From Parachlamydia sp. (lineage in GTDB: Bacteria > Chlamydiota > Chlamydiia > Chlamydiales > Parachlamydiaceae): DNA of 6,256 bases. Under the pieces are notes generated by a model, which saw nothing but the letters and a program-made list of their open reading frames with translations, was not told the origin of the DNA and ran no database searches. Location: positions 1 to 6,256 of the forward strand of contig JAJTHR010000025.1 of assembly GCA_021298935.1 (NCBI GenBank), in the 5' to 3' direction. Numbering within the stretch: position 1 is the first letter of the stretch; each line of letters begins with the position of its first letter. Below, piece by piece: positions 1 through 6,155 of this stretch. The position numbers were made by a program, and so were the translations under genes.

Positions 1-327
1 AATTATCCAAGAAAGTGATGGTGATGAATGACGATGAGATGTTAGGGGCAAGCCGTAGGGTAAAAATCAGGCCAGAAAAGGCTATCGTAATGGAACCGGG
101 AAGGATTGCGGCATGAAGTTAATATTCTTCCCGTCTACCCACTTAAGTTGGGTAGAAGACGGACTACCCGCTTTGACTAAAAGACAGATGTGATGCTCCT
201 TGTCAGATGGCATCTCATTAAATTGGCAGCATGAATTTGGATTATAAAGTAGGCTAAGGACTTTAGTAATCAAATGATTAAACATTAAATTCTATCGAAA
301 AAATAATTTAATTTATTTTTTGCAAGT
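1..327. other. Gene-poor left flank
   Basis: No convincing gene is seen here. On the plus strand a frame is open from the window edge to a TGA at 114-116 (37 codons, ending ...EPGRIAA), which could be the tail of a gene lying to the left, but I recognise no family. On the minus strand a 67-codon frame (82-285) starts at an ATG with no Shine-Dalgarno sequence upstream; its product is not recognisable and it overlaps the plus-strand frame. The stretch also holds a hairpin (131-162), a TAATCA/TGATTA palindrome (267-280) and an AT-only inverted repeat (298-306 with 313-321, 9 bases each) just before the long inverted repeat at 328. Taken together it looks like spacer or decayed sequence. Confidence 0.45.
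131..162. repeat. Imperfect hairpin
   Basis: The outer 5 bases CCGTC (131-135) pair with GACGG (158-162), and TACCCA (136-141) pairs with TGGGTA (149-154). This gives an 11-bp stem with a 3-base bulge (GAA, 155-157) and a 7-base loop. The centre, ACTTAAGT (141-148), is itself palindromic. No T-run follows on either strand, so it does not look like an intrinsic terminator. It could be an RNA structure, a protein-binding site or an element end. Confidence 0.45.
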
Positions 328-495
328 CTAGTACCCAACCATGAAAATTTTTAGTCTTTCGGCTGCGTCAAAGCCCCGGGGTTGAAGTCATTGTAAGTGA
401 GTCCATATTATTAATATTGAACCACTTACAATGATTCAACCGCGGGAGCTTTCACGTCAGCCCAAAGGCTGAAAATTTTTATGTTTGGGTACTAG
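328..495. mobile_element. MITE-like 168-bp long inverted repeat
   Basis: The left arm (328-399) and right arm (423-495) are reverse complements of each other along their whole length, with scattered mismatches and small indels. The outer ends, CTAGTACCCAA (328-338) and TTGGGTACTAG (485-495), match perfectly. So do the innermost 12 bases, TCATTGTAAGTG (388-399) and CACTTACAATGA (423-434). A 23-base AT-rich tip (400-422) holds the AATATT palindrome. CTAG or TA at both ends could be a target-site duplication, leaving TACCCAA or CCCAA as the element's terminal repeat; because CTAG and TA are palindromic the choice cannot be made here. There is no coding capacity, so any movement would need a transposase in trans. 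A large structured RNA or a bidirectional terminator-like hairpin is the alternative. Confidence 0.6.
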
Positions 496-507
496 CTATG
501 TACTATT

Positions 508-696
508 TCAAGCTACCTTCATTGCTAGATTCTTTGGTTGACGGGTGACTTCCAAAAATTCTCTGAAATGTGGAGCAAAACAGTCTTCTTTAATAAACTC
601 TGCCATAAGCAATCGAATTACAGTAATGACGACAAAATGATTCTCTTCATGTGTCAAATAATGACGTTTCTGACAATACTTGTGAAGATAGGCCAA
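508..696 (-). CDS. Unassigned short ORF, possible gene fragment
   Basis: This is a 62-codon frame beginning at TTG (694-696) and ending in TGA (508-510). The frame is open further upstream to a stop at 730-732, so the readable stretch is about 73 codons (...NHWVNWLFLAYLHKY...). No ATG with a Shine-Dalgarno sequence starts it; the only internal ATG, at the residue sequence MAEFIKED, also lacks one. The product is rich in His, aromatic and basic residues, with a hydrophobic stretch VVITVIRLLM, but matches no family I can name. It sits 12 bases from the long inverted repeat, on the same strand as and downstream of the operon. It could be the C-terminal remnant of a larger gene (a transposase is a guess only) or a chance frame. 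Confidence 0.25.
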   Translation of the reverse strand: MAYLHKYCQKRHYLTHEENHFVVITVIRLLMAEFIKEDCFAPHFREFLEVTRQPKNLAMKVA

Positions 697-795
697 AAAT
701 AACCAATTGACCCAATGATTGATAGTAGGTCATTTTATATATGGAAACGTGTGAATATACAGTCACAGCTGGATCTAACTTTATCAAAAGTTGAA

Positions 796-1416
796 TTAGT
801 AATTAATTTCTTCCATTTTTACACGTCTTCGAGGGGAGGAATAGAATTGTGAATTTGAAGACCTGAATTGTTCGAACTTATAATTTAAAAGAGGCTGTTG
901 TTTAACTGGAATTTGATAGTGATATTCGCGATTATTGATTAACTTCATTGGAAGTTCGCCATCGTCCGAAATAATTCGTATTACTATTTTAACGCGATCA
1001 TTTATTTTGCCCACAATATTTTCTTTTATCAATGGGTGCTCTTCAAAAGGGACAAATTTATTATAAATAAAGCGTCCTGGAGTCAGAAGAGCTCGTGGCA
1101 TAAGTGTCAAAAGATCAATCAGAAGTCCTCCGGTGACTGCCAGTACCCTTAATCCAATACGCTCTACTTTTAGAGCGACATTCAAGACCGTTGGCAAGAA
1201 AAAATCTTTGCAAAAATCGATGCCTTCAGTCCGCATGGGAATAAATAGTTGCTTCACAACCCCAAAGCTCATCATGGGATTCCCATAATCCTTAAGCCAG
1301 TCATTCGCCTGATCGACACTATGAAGCGGAGAGAAATATATTCTTTGATTTTTACCATTTAATATTTCAATTGATCCTGAATTAAACGTTTCACTGTTAT
1401 TATTTATTAAATTCAT
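796..1416 (-). CDS. Hypothetical protein with one hydrophobic segment (206 aa)
   Basis: I do not recognise a defined domain. The start is ATG (1414-1416) with a good Shine-Dalgarno (AGGGAG on the minus strand, 1423-1428), and the stop is TAA. Residues 1-55 are polar and Asn-rich. A hydrophobic, Gly-containing stretch at about residues 85-112 (key part LRVLAVTGGLLIDLLTLMPR) looks like a membrane helix or hairpin, flanked by basic residues. The rest (about 115-206) is polar, with a basic, Ser-rich C-terminus containing PRRRVK. There is no signal peptide or lipobox. The start lies inside the end of the preceding AsmA-like gene (17-base overlap, other frame), so the two are probably translated from one message and may act together. 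The hydrophobic 'LAVxGGLLxDLLTLxPR' pattern resembles family proteins I associate with environmental chlamydiae; that is memory-based and unchecked. It could be an envelope accessory protein or a host-membrane-inserted protein. Confidence 0.8.
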   Translation of the reverse strand: MNLINNNSETFNSGSIEILNGKNQRIYFSPLHSVDQANDWLKDYGNPMMSFGVVKQLFIPMRTEGIDFCKDFFLPTVLNVALKVERIGLRVLAVTGGLLIDLLTLMPRALLTPGRFIYNKFVPFEEHPLIKENIVGKINDRVKIVIRIISDDGELPMKLINNREYHYQIPVKQQPLLNYKFEQFRSSNSQFYSSPRRRVKMEEINY

Positions 1417-3067
1417 TTTTTTCTCCCTTTTGATTTTTTATTGATTCCCATGGAAATGGAGAGGTAGTGGGCGACGGCGCAGTTTGAGAAGGGGAAACAA
1501 GATCGACTAAATGACTTAAAAACTGACTGGACTTGTTAGCTTGCTTACCAGCCAGAAGGGAGCTGAGGCGTGCTGCTACATTTTTTTTATCAATTTCAAC
1601 ATGCCCTTTACTAATTTTAATAGGAATTTGTAAAATATCGTCCGTTATTTTTTTCATTTGGAACGCATACTCGAGCGCTTGGGGTGTTAATCCTAATATA
1701 TAAGTGGATTTTTGCGACTCAAGGTTGCTCTCTCCCCAGATAGCTAGGTGATAGGCATCCGAGACAAGGCAATCAAATCGTTGGACTTTCAGCAGACCTG
1801 CATTCAAGTCAAAATAGAGGGGAGTCAACCAGAGGGAAAAATTATTTTCCTTTATCGGATAAATGATATTCAACACTGAAGCCACTTCGCCTTTGTTTTT
1901 TAATAGTACTTTTCCCAAATCCAATGATGCTTTGTGAATAGTCATTTTTTTTATGTCTTCTGTAAGTGCAATTTCCTGAAGTTCTATTAGCAGGCGAAAA
2001 GGTTTATCATTTTTTTCAATTAAATTAAAAAAGGGCACATGATACGCATCGGCCAATTTTTTAAGTGCAGGTGTCCATTGATTGATTGTCCATTCCAAGG
2101 GTTTTTGTAAAGAAAGAGTCTGGTGATTAATGAAACCATCTAGATACAAATTTCCATTAGGGCCATTAATTGTTAAAAGTATGGGTAATGATTGCGCGCC
2201 ATTAAATTTTTCTTTAAAGGACAGATGATATTTTTCTACGTTTAGGTCGATCGTTGATTGTGAGCCAAAAAAGGCAGATGGAATTTTGGCATTAAATTGA
2301 TCTAATTGAGCCTGAGCCTTCATTTCAACGAATGCACCCTCCCATTTTTCATCGGGCTCTAACTGACCGTTCATTGAAATGAAGGGTGAATTTAATGCAT
2401 AACGAACCAATTGCGGTGTTTTATCAATTTGAAGATTAAGCTTGCCAATAGACCCCTCTACCAAGGAATGCACCTCTGCGGACAGATGGCTTTCCGGGGA
2501 TTGGAGGCATTTTAAAATTTGATGGCCAAGCTCTTTCCAAGCAGTGTTTTCGAGCGATGCGCAACTTAAGTCGGCTTTAAAGGCCAGTTCCTGGTCATAA
2601 GGGCGCATCTTGCCATCCAGATGAACAACAGTGCTTGCGGTGTCTTGGCTTAATTTTCCATTGCAATCAGAAAATGGAATGATTGCTATTTCACCCTCTT
2701 GCCTGGCGCCATGAAAGATTTGGTCGAAATTTGTGATCCCTTTTTTATCGACTGTCAGAAATCCTTCCAGATTTGATGCAGTCAAAGGGACCACTTTTTT
2801 TTGCAAAATCTTCCAGAGAGGCGCCTCGACTGTCAAATGATCGGCTTCTAAAACCTTTTTGCCCTTTTCATCAACGATCACAATATTTTGAAATTGCTGC
2901 CCGTGCATCCAGGAAAGGTGCATGCTCTCCGCATCGATTTTGCCTTTAAGGGAATGGTTAATCCTTTCAACCAGCTTGTCTTTGCCCCATTTAGAATTGA
3001 TGAGAAAAGGCAATGAAGCTATCAATCCAATTAATAAAATAATGAATAGCAGGACTATTTTTTTCAT
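1400..3067 (-). CDS. AsmA/TamB-like periplasmic protein with N-terminal anchor (555 aa)
   Basis: AsmA-superfamily proteins are inner-membrane-anchored, beta-rich periplasmic proteins linked to outer-membrane assembly and, in larger members, to lipid transfer between membranes. Here a short basic start (MKK) is followed by a single hydrophobic helix at residues 4-23. Then comes the typical AsmA-type opening: a KDKLVERIN helix (29-37), 'GKIDAESMHLSW' (42-53), and 'NIVIVDEKGKKVLEADHLTVEAPLW' as beta strands (61-85). Alternating beta-strand patterns fill about 90-500 with no enzyme motif. The end is low-complexity, Pro/Ser/Thr-rich (about 525-541) and then charged (543-555). At 555 residues it is close to AsmA itself (roughly 600) and far shorter than TamB or YhdP. 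The start is ATG with a strong GGAAGG site (3074-3079). It overlaps the outer-membrane factor gene by ATGA and the 206-aa gene by 17 bases. The assignment rests on N-terminal pattern and fold appearance; a lineage-specific family of the same architecture remains possible. Confidence 0.72.
   Translation of the reverse strand: MKKIVLLFIILLIGLIASLPFLINSKWGKDKLVERINHSLKGKIDAESMHLSWMHGQQFQNIVIVDEKGKKVLEADHLTVEAPLWKILQKKVVPLTASNLEGFLTVDKKGITNFDQIFHGARQEGEIAIIPFSDCNGKLSQDTASTVVHLDGKMRPYDQELAFKADLSCASLENTAWKELGHQILKCLQSPESHLSAEVHSLVEGSIGKLNLQIDKTPQLVRYALNSPFISMNGQLEPDEKWEGAFVEMKAQAQLDQFNAKIPSAFFGSQSTIDLNVEKYHLSFKEKFNGAQSLPILLTINGPNGNLYLDGFINHQTLSLQKPLEWTINQWTPALKKLADAYHVPFFNLIEKNDKPFRLLIELQEIALTEDIKKMTIHKASLDLGKVLLKNKGEVASVLNIIYPIKENNFSLWLTPLYFDLNAGLLKVQRFDCLVSDAYHLAIWGESNLESQKSTYILGLTPQALEYAFQMKKITDDILQIPIKISKGHVEIDKKNVAARLSSLLAGKQANKSSQFLSHLVDLVSPSQTAPSPTTSPFPWESIKNQKGEKNEFNK
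1423..1428 (-). promoter_or_regulatory. Ribosome binding site of the 206-aa gene
   Basis: The minus strand reads AGGGAG, six bases before the ATG at 1416. It lies within the coding end of the upstream AsmA-like gene and supports this start and translation from the same message. Confidence 0.7.
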
Positions 3068-4617
3068 TGGATACCTTCCGGATGATCAAAGCACTTAGGG
3101 TAATAATTTAATGATCCCCAGCCGCCTCCCAGGGATTTTATTAGGCGGATGGCGGCTATGTAGCGCTCGCCAAGAATAATAATGCCATTTTGCTCGGTTT
3201 CCAAAAGCGTCCGCTCAGCATCGACGACATCCAAATAAGTGACCAGACCCCTTTCGTATCTTACTTGCGATAAGTCAAATGTGATGCGGGCAGCATTGGA
3301 AGCCTCTTCGAGGGCTCTATCCTGATAGGCTCTCTGCCTGATATTGACGATCGAATCCTCCACATCCTGAAAGGCAGTCAGCACCCTTTCCTGATAAGTG
3401 GAAAGAGTTTCGCGAAAACGGGATTCCATGTAAGCGAGATTGGCGCAGTTCCTTCCCGCATCAAAGACCGATTGCATGACGCCCAGGCCCACTTCCCACA
3501 GCCTTGCCTTCCACGTCAATAAAGATCCGGCAACCGGACTTTGCAGACCAAGCGAGGCGTTAAGGTTGACGGAGGGGAAAAAAGACGCATAAGCAACACC
3601 GATTTCAGCATAGGCAGCGGCTAAGCGTCTCTCGGCTTCGGCAATGTCGGGCCTGCGGAAAAGAAGGTCGGAGGGAAGTCCTTCGGGTACATTAGGGGGT
3701 AGAGATTCAAGGGGGTGAAAATCGAAAGAAAAGATCGGAGCCGGAATGCCCACTAAGGAGGCCATGGCGTTTTCCTGCAAGCCCCTTAAGCGGCGCACAT
3801 CCATAAGATCCGCTTCTGCACGTGAGACTTCCACTTTTGCTCGTGCCACATCGATATAGACGATAAGTCCAGCGTTAAATCGCGCTTCCAGAATATGCAG
3901 AGATTTTGTACGCGCCTCAATTGTCCTTTCCAGAATATCAATTTGCTTGTCAAAGCTGCGTAATTGATAGTAAGCAGAGGCAATATCAGCCGTCAGAGTC
4001 AGCAGCACGCTTAAATAATTTTGCGCCGCTGCCTGGGCATTGTAAACTTCAGCGTTGTATTGATTGCGCAATTTTCCCCACAAATCTATTTCATAGCTTA
4101 AATCAAAGGGAAGAATGTATTGCGTTTGAACAGCTCTAAAAAGGGGAGGGAGGGTATTTTGATCGGACTGCGGCTTGGGGGGACATGTTTGCGGCTGTTG
4201 ATTGCCTTGTAAATTGCCCAGCTGGTCACCGAGAAGATTTTGCAAAAGCATGCCGCTGCGCGAAAAAGAAGGATTAAAAGAAATGGATGGATAAAGTGCA
4301 GCGCGGTCCATGCGGGCGACTGCCCGGGCTTGAATGACTCTTTCTAGAGCCGACCAAAGCGTATAGCTTCCATCCAATGCCTGCTGCTCAAGTGAGTTGA
4401 GAAGAGGGTCTTCAAAAAGCTCCCACCAAAACTCCATTTCTTTTTTACATTCTTCGTAATTCACCTCTTCATTCAGCTCATCCTCCGCATGATTTTTCCA
4501 ACTGGAGGGGGTAGGTGTACAAGGAGCTCTGTAAGGAGGGATTAGCTGACAACTTGCTATCAAAGAAGCACAAAGAATAGGCGTTAAAACGCGGAAGAAA
4601 ATAAAATGATAACCCAT
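3064..4617 (-). CDS. RND/ABC efflux outer-membrane lipoprotein, NodT/OprM family (517 aa)
   Basis: This is the outer-membrane channel (TolC-like trimer) of a tripartite exporter. The signal peptide ends in a lipobox LIAS|C with Cys23, so the mature protein is a lipoprotein; Asp is absent at +2 (Gln24), consistent with outer-membrane sorting. Family hallmarks follow in order: FWWELFEDPLLNSLEQQAL (63-81), DLWGKLR (178-184), ARFNAGLIVYIDVARAKVEV (245-264), GLPSDLLFRRPDIAEAERRL (313-332), IGVAYASFFPSVNLNASLG (339-357), YERGLVTYLDVVDAERTLL (454-472) and the terminal SLGGGW (495-500). Both OEP repeats are therefore complete and the length is normal. Oddities are an acidic stretch after the lipid anchor (44-70) and a Gln/Asn/Pro-rich insert at about 121-160, in the region of the first extracellular loop. 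The gene starts directly after the ABC exporter's stop (TAAATG) and overlaps the AsmA-like gene by four bases. No HlyD/AcrA-type adaptor gene is present in the window. Family assignment is firm; substrate is unknown. Confidence 0.96.
   Translation of the reverse strand: MGYHFIFFRVLTPILCASLIASCQLIPPYRAPCTPTPSSWKNHAEDELNEEVNYEECKKEMEFWWELFEDPLLNSLEQQALDGSYTLWSALERVIQARAVARMDRAALYPSISFNPSFSRSGMLLQNLLGDQLGNLQGNQQPQTCPPKPQSDQNTLPPLFRAVQTQYILPFDLSYEIDLWGKLRNQYNAEVYNAQAAAQNYLSVLLTLTADIASAYYQLRSFDKQIDILERTIEARTKSLHILEARFNAGLIVYIDVARAKVEVSRAEADLMDVRRLRGLQENAMASLVGIPAPIFSFDFHPLESLPPNVPEGLPSDLLFRRPDIAEAERRLAAAYAEIGVAYASFFPSVNLNASLGLQSPVAGSLLTWKARLWEVGLGVMQSVFDAGRNCANLAYMESRFRETLSTYQERVLTAFQDVEDSIVNIRQRAYQDRALEEASNAARITFDLSQVRYERGLVTYLDVVDAERTLLETEQNGIIILGERYIAAIRLIKSLGGGWGSLNYYPKCFDHPEGIQ
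3074..3079 (-). promoter_or_regulatory. Ribosome binding site of the AsmA-like gene
   Basis: The minus strand reads GGAAGG, six bases before the ATG (3065-3067). It is encoded in the last codons of the outer-membrane factor gene. With the ATGA stop/start overlap it supports re-initiation after termination of the upstream gene. Confidence 0.75.
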
Positions 4618-6054
4618 TTAGCGGTGGCGTACCTCAATGACACATTTTTTTTGAGCCAGCTCATCGATCAGGGCAGAAAGAGTTTCCCTATTTTCCTTAT
4701 CAAGATTGGCATCCCACTCATCCAGCAAAAGCACATCGACATCGACTTTATCGATGATCTCGAGCAGCCGATTTTTTAACGATTCTCCCGTCGAGTGCTT
4801 ATTTGTTTCAGAGAGGAAGGTGAGTTGATTTTGCGTGGGGAGAAAGTAAGCCCTGTCGCATAGCACATTTTTGATAAGCATCAATAGCGTGGATTTTCCA
4901 GCTCCATTTTCACCGCGCAGTGTCAAGCGCCCCGATTGCTTAGTGTAATTGATGAGATCATGGTAGGAACTGAGCGTCGGGGGACTTTGCAAGGAAACAT
5001 GATCATCCGGGCAGGCAGTCGAGGCAGCTAATTGAATTTTATCCCACTTAACCTTCTTTTCCATGACAAGATTTGAGTCCTGAGTGGGTTCAATCGCTTT
5101 GTAAATTGCCATCAGTTTACTTTTATGCATGGTCCAGCGAAAAATCAGGCTTAGTGTTTGATAAGTGTATGAGAGAATGGTGAATAAAATGGGGAGAGTG
5201 ACAACAAAGGCCATTAAATCCAGCATGTTCTGCTGATGGATGTAAACATAGTAAATCACAACAATCAAAGAGGGAACGGAGGTTAAAAGGGAAATAAAAA
5301 TAGCCAAGATTTGATCAAAACGTTCGAGGTCCACATTTTTTCGAAGACATCTTTTTAAGCGCTGCGTTGTCTTATCTTCCCATAGTTGAAAATTATAGCG
5401 ATTGCCAAGCAAAACATTATCCCATGCGGCCAGTAAGGATTGGTAGAGGTCAATCCGTGCAGTCAAGGCCTTTTGAGTCAGGCGGCGCTGCAGGCGACGT
5501 TTAACGATCATCACAAGGATGACAGTCAGAACGCTAAGCGAGTAAGCAAACCCGAACATGGGCTCCACCACAACCGATAAAGCTAAAATATTGAAGAAGA
5601 CGCTAATGACGTAGCTGTATAGATCGTACATATAATCGATCATCGCTTGAAGCGCAGAGGGCGCCTCGGCGGTCAATATGGTGAGTTTTTCTTCTTTGAT
5701 TCCTTTATTATTCCATTCCCCAATTTGGTTGCGGTTGGATTGAACGAATGCGTTGATAAAATAGCGCTGGGCTTCCTGGCGCCATGAAATTTTAATAATG
5801 TTAGCCAAACAACCGGGAATATAGGGAGAGACAAGACAGGCTAAATAAGCAAAAAGATAGGGAAAAAAGTTTTCGCCGCTACCAATTTTTTTTGTCATCA
5901 AAACCAACCAAACAGTCGCCGAAGCTTCAATCACTTGCTGGATTGTCAGGAGAGCAAAACAGCCGAGCGCCCAGCGGTTGGAGAAAAGGCCCCAAAATTG
6001 CCTAAGTGTCTTTGGCGCAGTCGGTTGGAACATGAATGCTAAGCAAACCCTCAT
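4618..6054 (-). CDS. ABC exporter, fused membrane and compact ATPase domains
   Basis: This is a half-transporter with six membrane helices followed by an ATP-binding domain, expected to dimerise in the inner membrane and drive export. Numbering from ATG 6052-6054, hydrophobic segments lie at about 30-53, 63-88, 143-165, 166-184, 248-272 and 278-305. In the ATPase part, Walker A is GENGAGKST (381-389), a Q-loop-like stretch is YFLPTQNQ (403-410), a degenerate signature is STGES (421-425), Walker B and catalytic Glu are LLLDE (442-446), the D-loop is ANLD (449-452), and the switch His is H477, the second-last residue. Only about 58 residues separate the Walker A Lys from the Walker B Asp, where most exporters have roughly 100-120, so the helical subdomain is much reduced. 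All catalytic residues remain. An upstream TTG (6055-6057) and the ATG at 6031-6033 are alternative starts; the latter has GAGGG about 14 bases before it. The stop TAA abuts the next gene's ATG. Substrate unknown; lipid or peptide-like compound is a guess. Confidence 0.9.
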   Translation of the reverse strand: MRVCLAFMFQPTAPKTLRQFWGLFSNRWALGCFALLTIQQVIEASATVWLVLMTKKIGSGENFFPYLFAYLACLVSPYIPGCLANIIKISWRQEAQRYFINAFVQSNRNQIGEWNNKGIKEEKLTILTAEAPSALQAMIDYMYDLYSYVISVFFNILALSVVVEPMFGFAYSLSVLTVILVMIVKRRLQRRLTQKALTARIDLYQSLLAAWDNVLLGNRYNFQLWEDKTTQRLKRCLRKNVDLERFDQILAIFISLLTSVPSLIVVIYYVYIHQQNMLDLMAFVVTLPILFTILSYTYQTLSLIFRWTMHKSKLMAIYKAIEPTQDSNLVMEKKVKWDKIQLAASTACPDDHVSLQSPPTLSSYHDLINYTKQSGRLTLRGENGAGKSTLLMLIKNVLCDRAYFLPTQNQLTFLSETNKHSTGESLKNRLLEIIDKVDVDVLLLDEWDANLDKENRETLSALIDELAQKKCVIEVRHR

Positions 6055-6071
6055 CAAGGTATAAAGGGCTT

Positions 6072-6101
6072 ATTCTATCATTATTGCAAACTTATCGACA
6101 A
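6072..6101 (-). promoter_or_regulatory. Putative sigma70-type promoter of the export operon
   Basis: On the minus strand, TTGTCG (6096-6101) is followed by an 18-base spacer and TAGAAT (6072-6077), which differs from TATAAT by one base. A transcript would start near 6065, only about ten bases before the ATG at 6054 but about 32 bases before the ATG at 6033, which would leave room for a leader. The 7-base direct repeat ATGTTGT occurs at 6098-6104 (overlapping the -35 box) and 6133-6139, on either side of the palindrome ATTTTAAAAT (6115-6124); this could be a regulator's site. AT-rich spacers give such matches by chance. Confidence 0.45.
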
Positions 6102-6155
6102 CATTTCATTTGTGATTTTAAAATTATGAGTTACAACATCTTAAGAGGGAAAAAA

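Noticed and set aside
82..285. 67-codon minus-strand frame
   Set aside because: It has no Shine-Dalgarno sequence before its ATG, no recognisable family, contains the 131-162 hairpin and overlaps an open frame on the other strand. It is more likely chance or decayed sequence.
298..321. Nine-base AT-only inverted repeat ending in a T-run
   Set aside because: It contains no G or C and lies in an A/T tract, where such symmetry arises easily; not strong enough as a terminator.
1..327. Possible group II intron or other structured RNA
   Set aside because: Scattered short hairpins are present, but I could not identify a domain V-like or other known RNA signature.
777..792. AACTTT/AAAGTT stem-loop just after the last operon gene, considered as terminator
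   Set aside because: The stem is only six mostly A-T pairs and no T-run follows on the minus strand, so it is too weak to call an intrinsic terminator.
3786..3983. Minus-strand frame inside the channel gene
   Set aside because: It lies wholly within a well-supported outer-membrane factor gene in another frame and gives no recognisable product.
3906..4139. Plus-strand 77-codon frame
   Set aside because: It is antisense to the conserved channel gene; a shadow frame.
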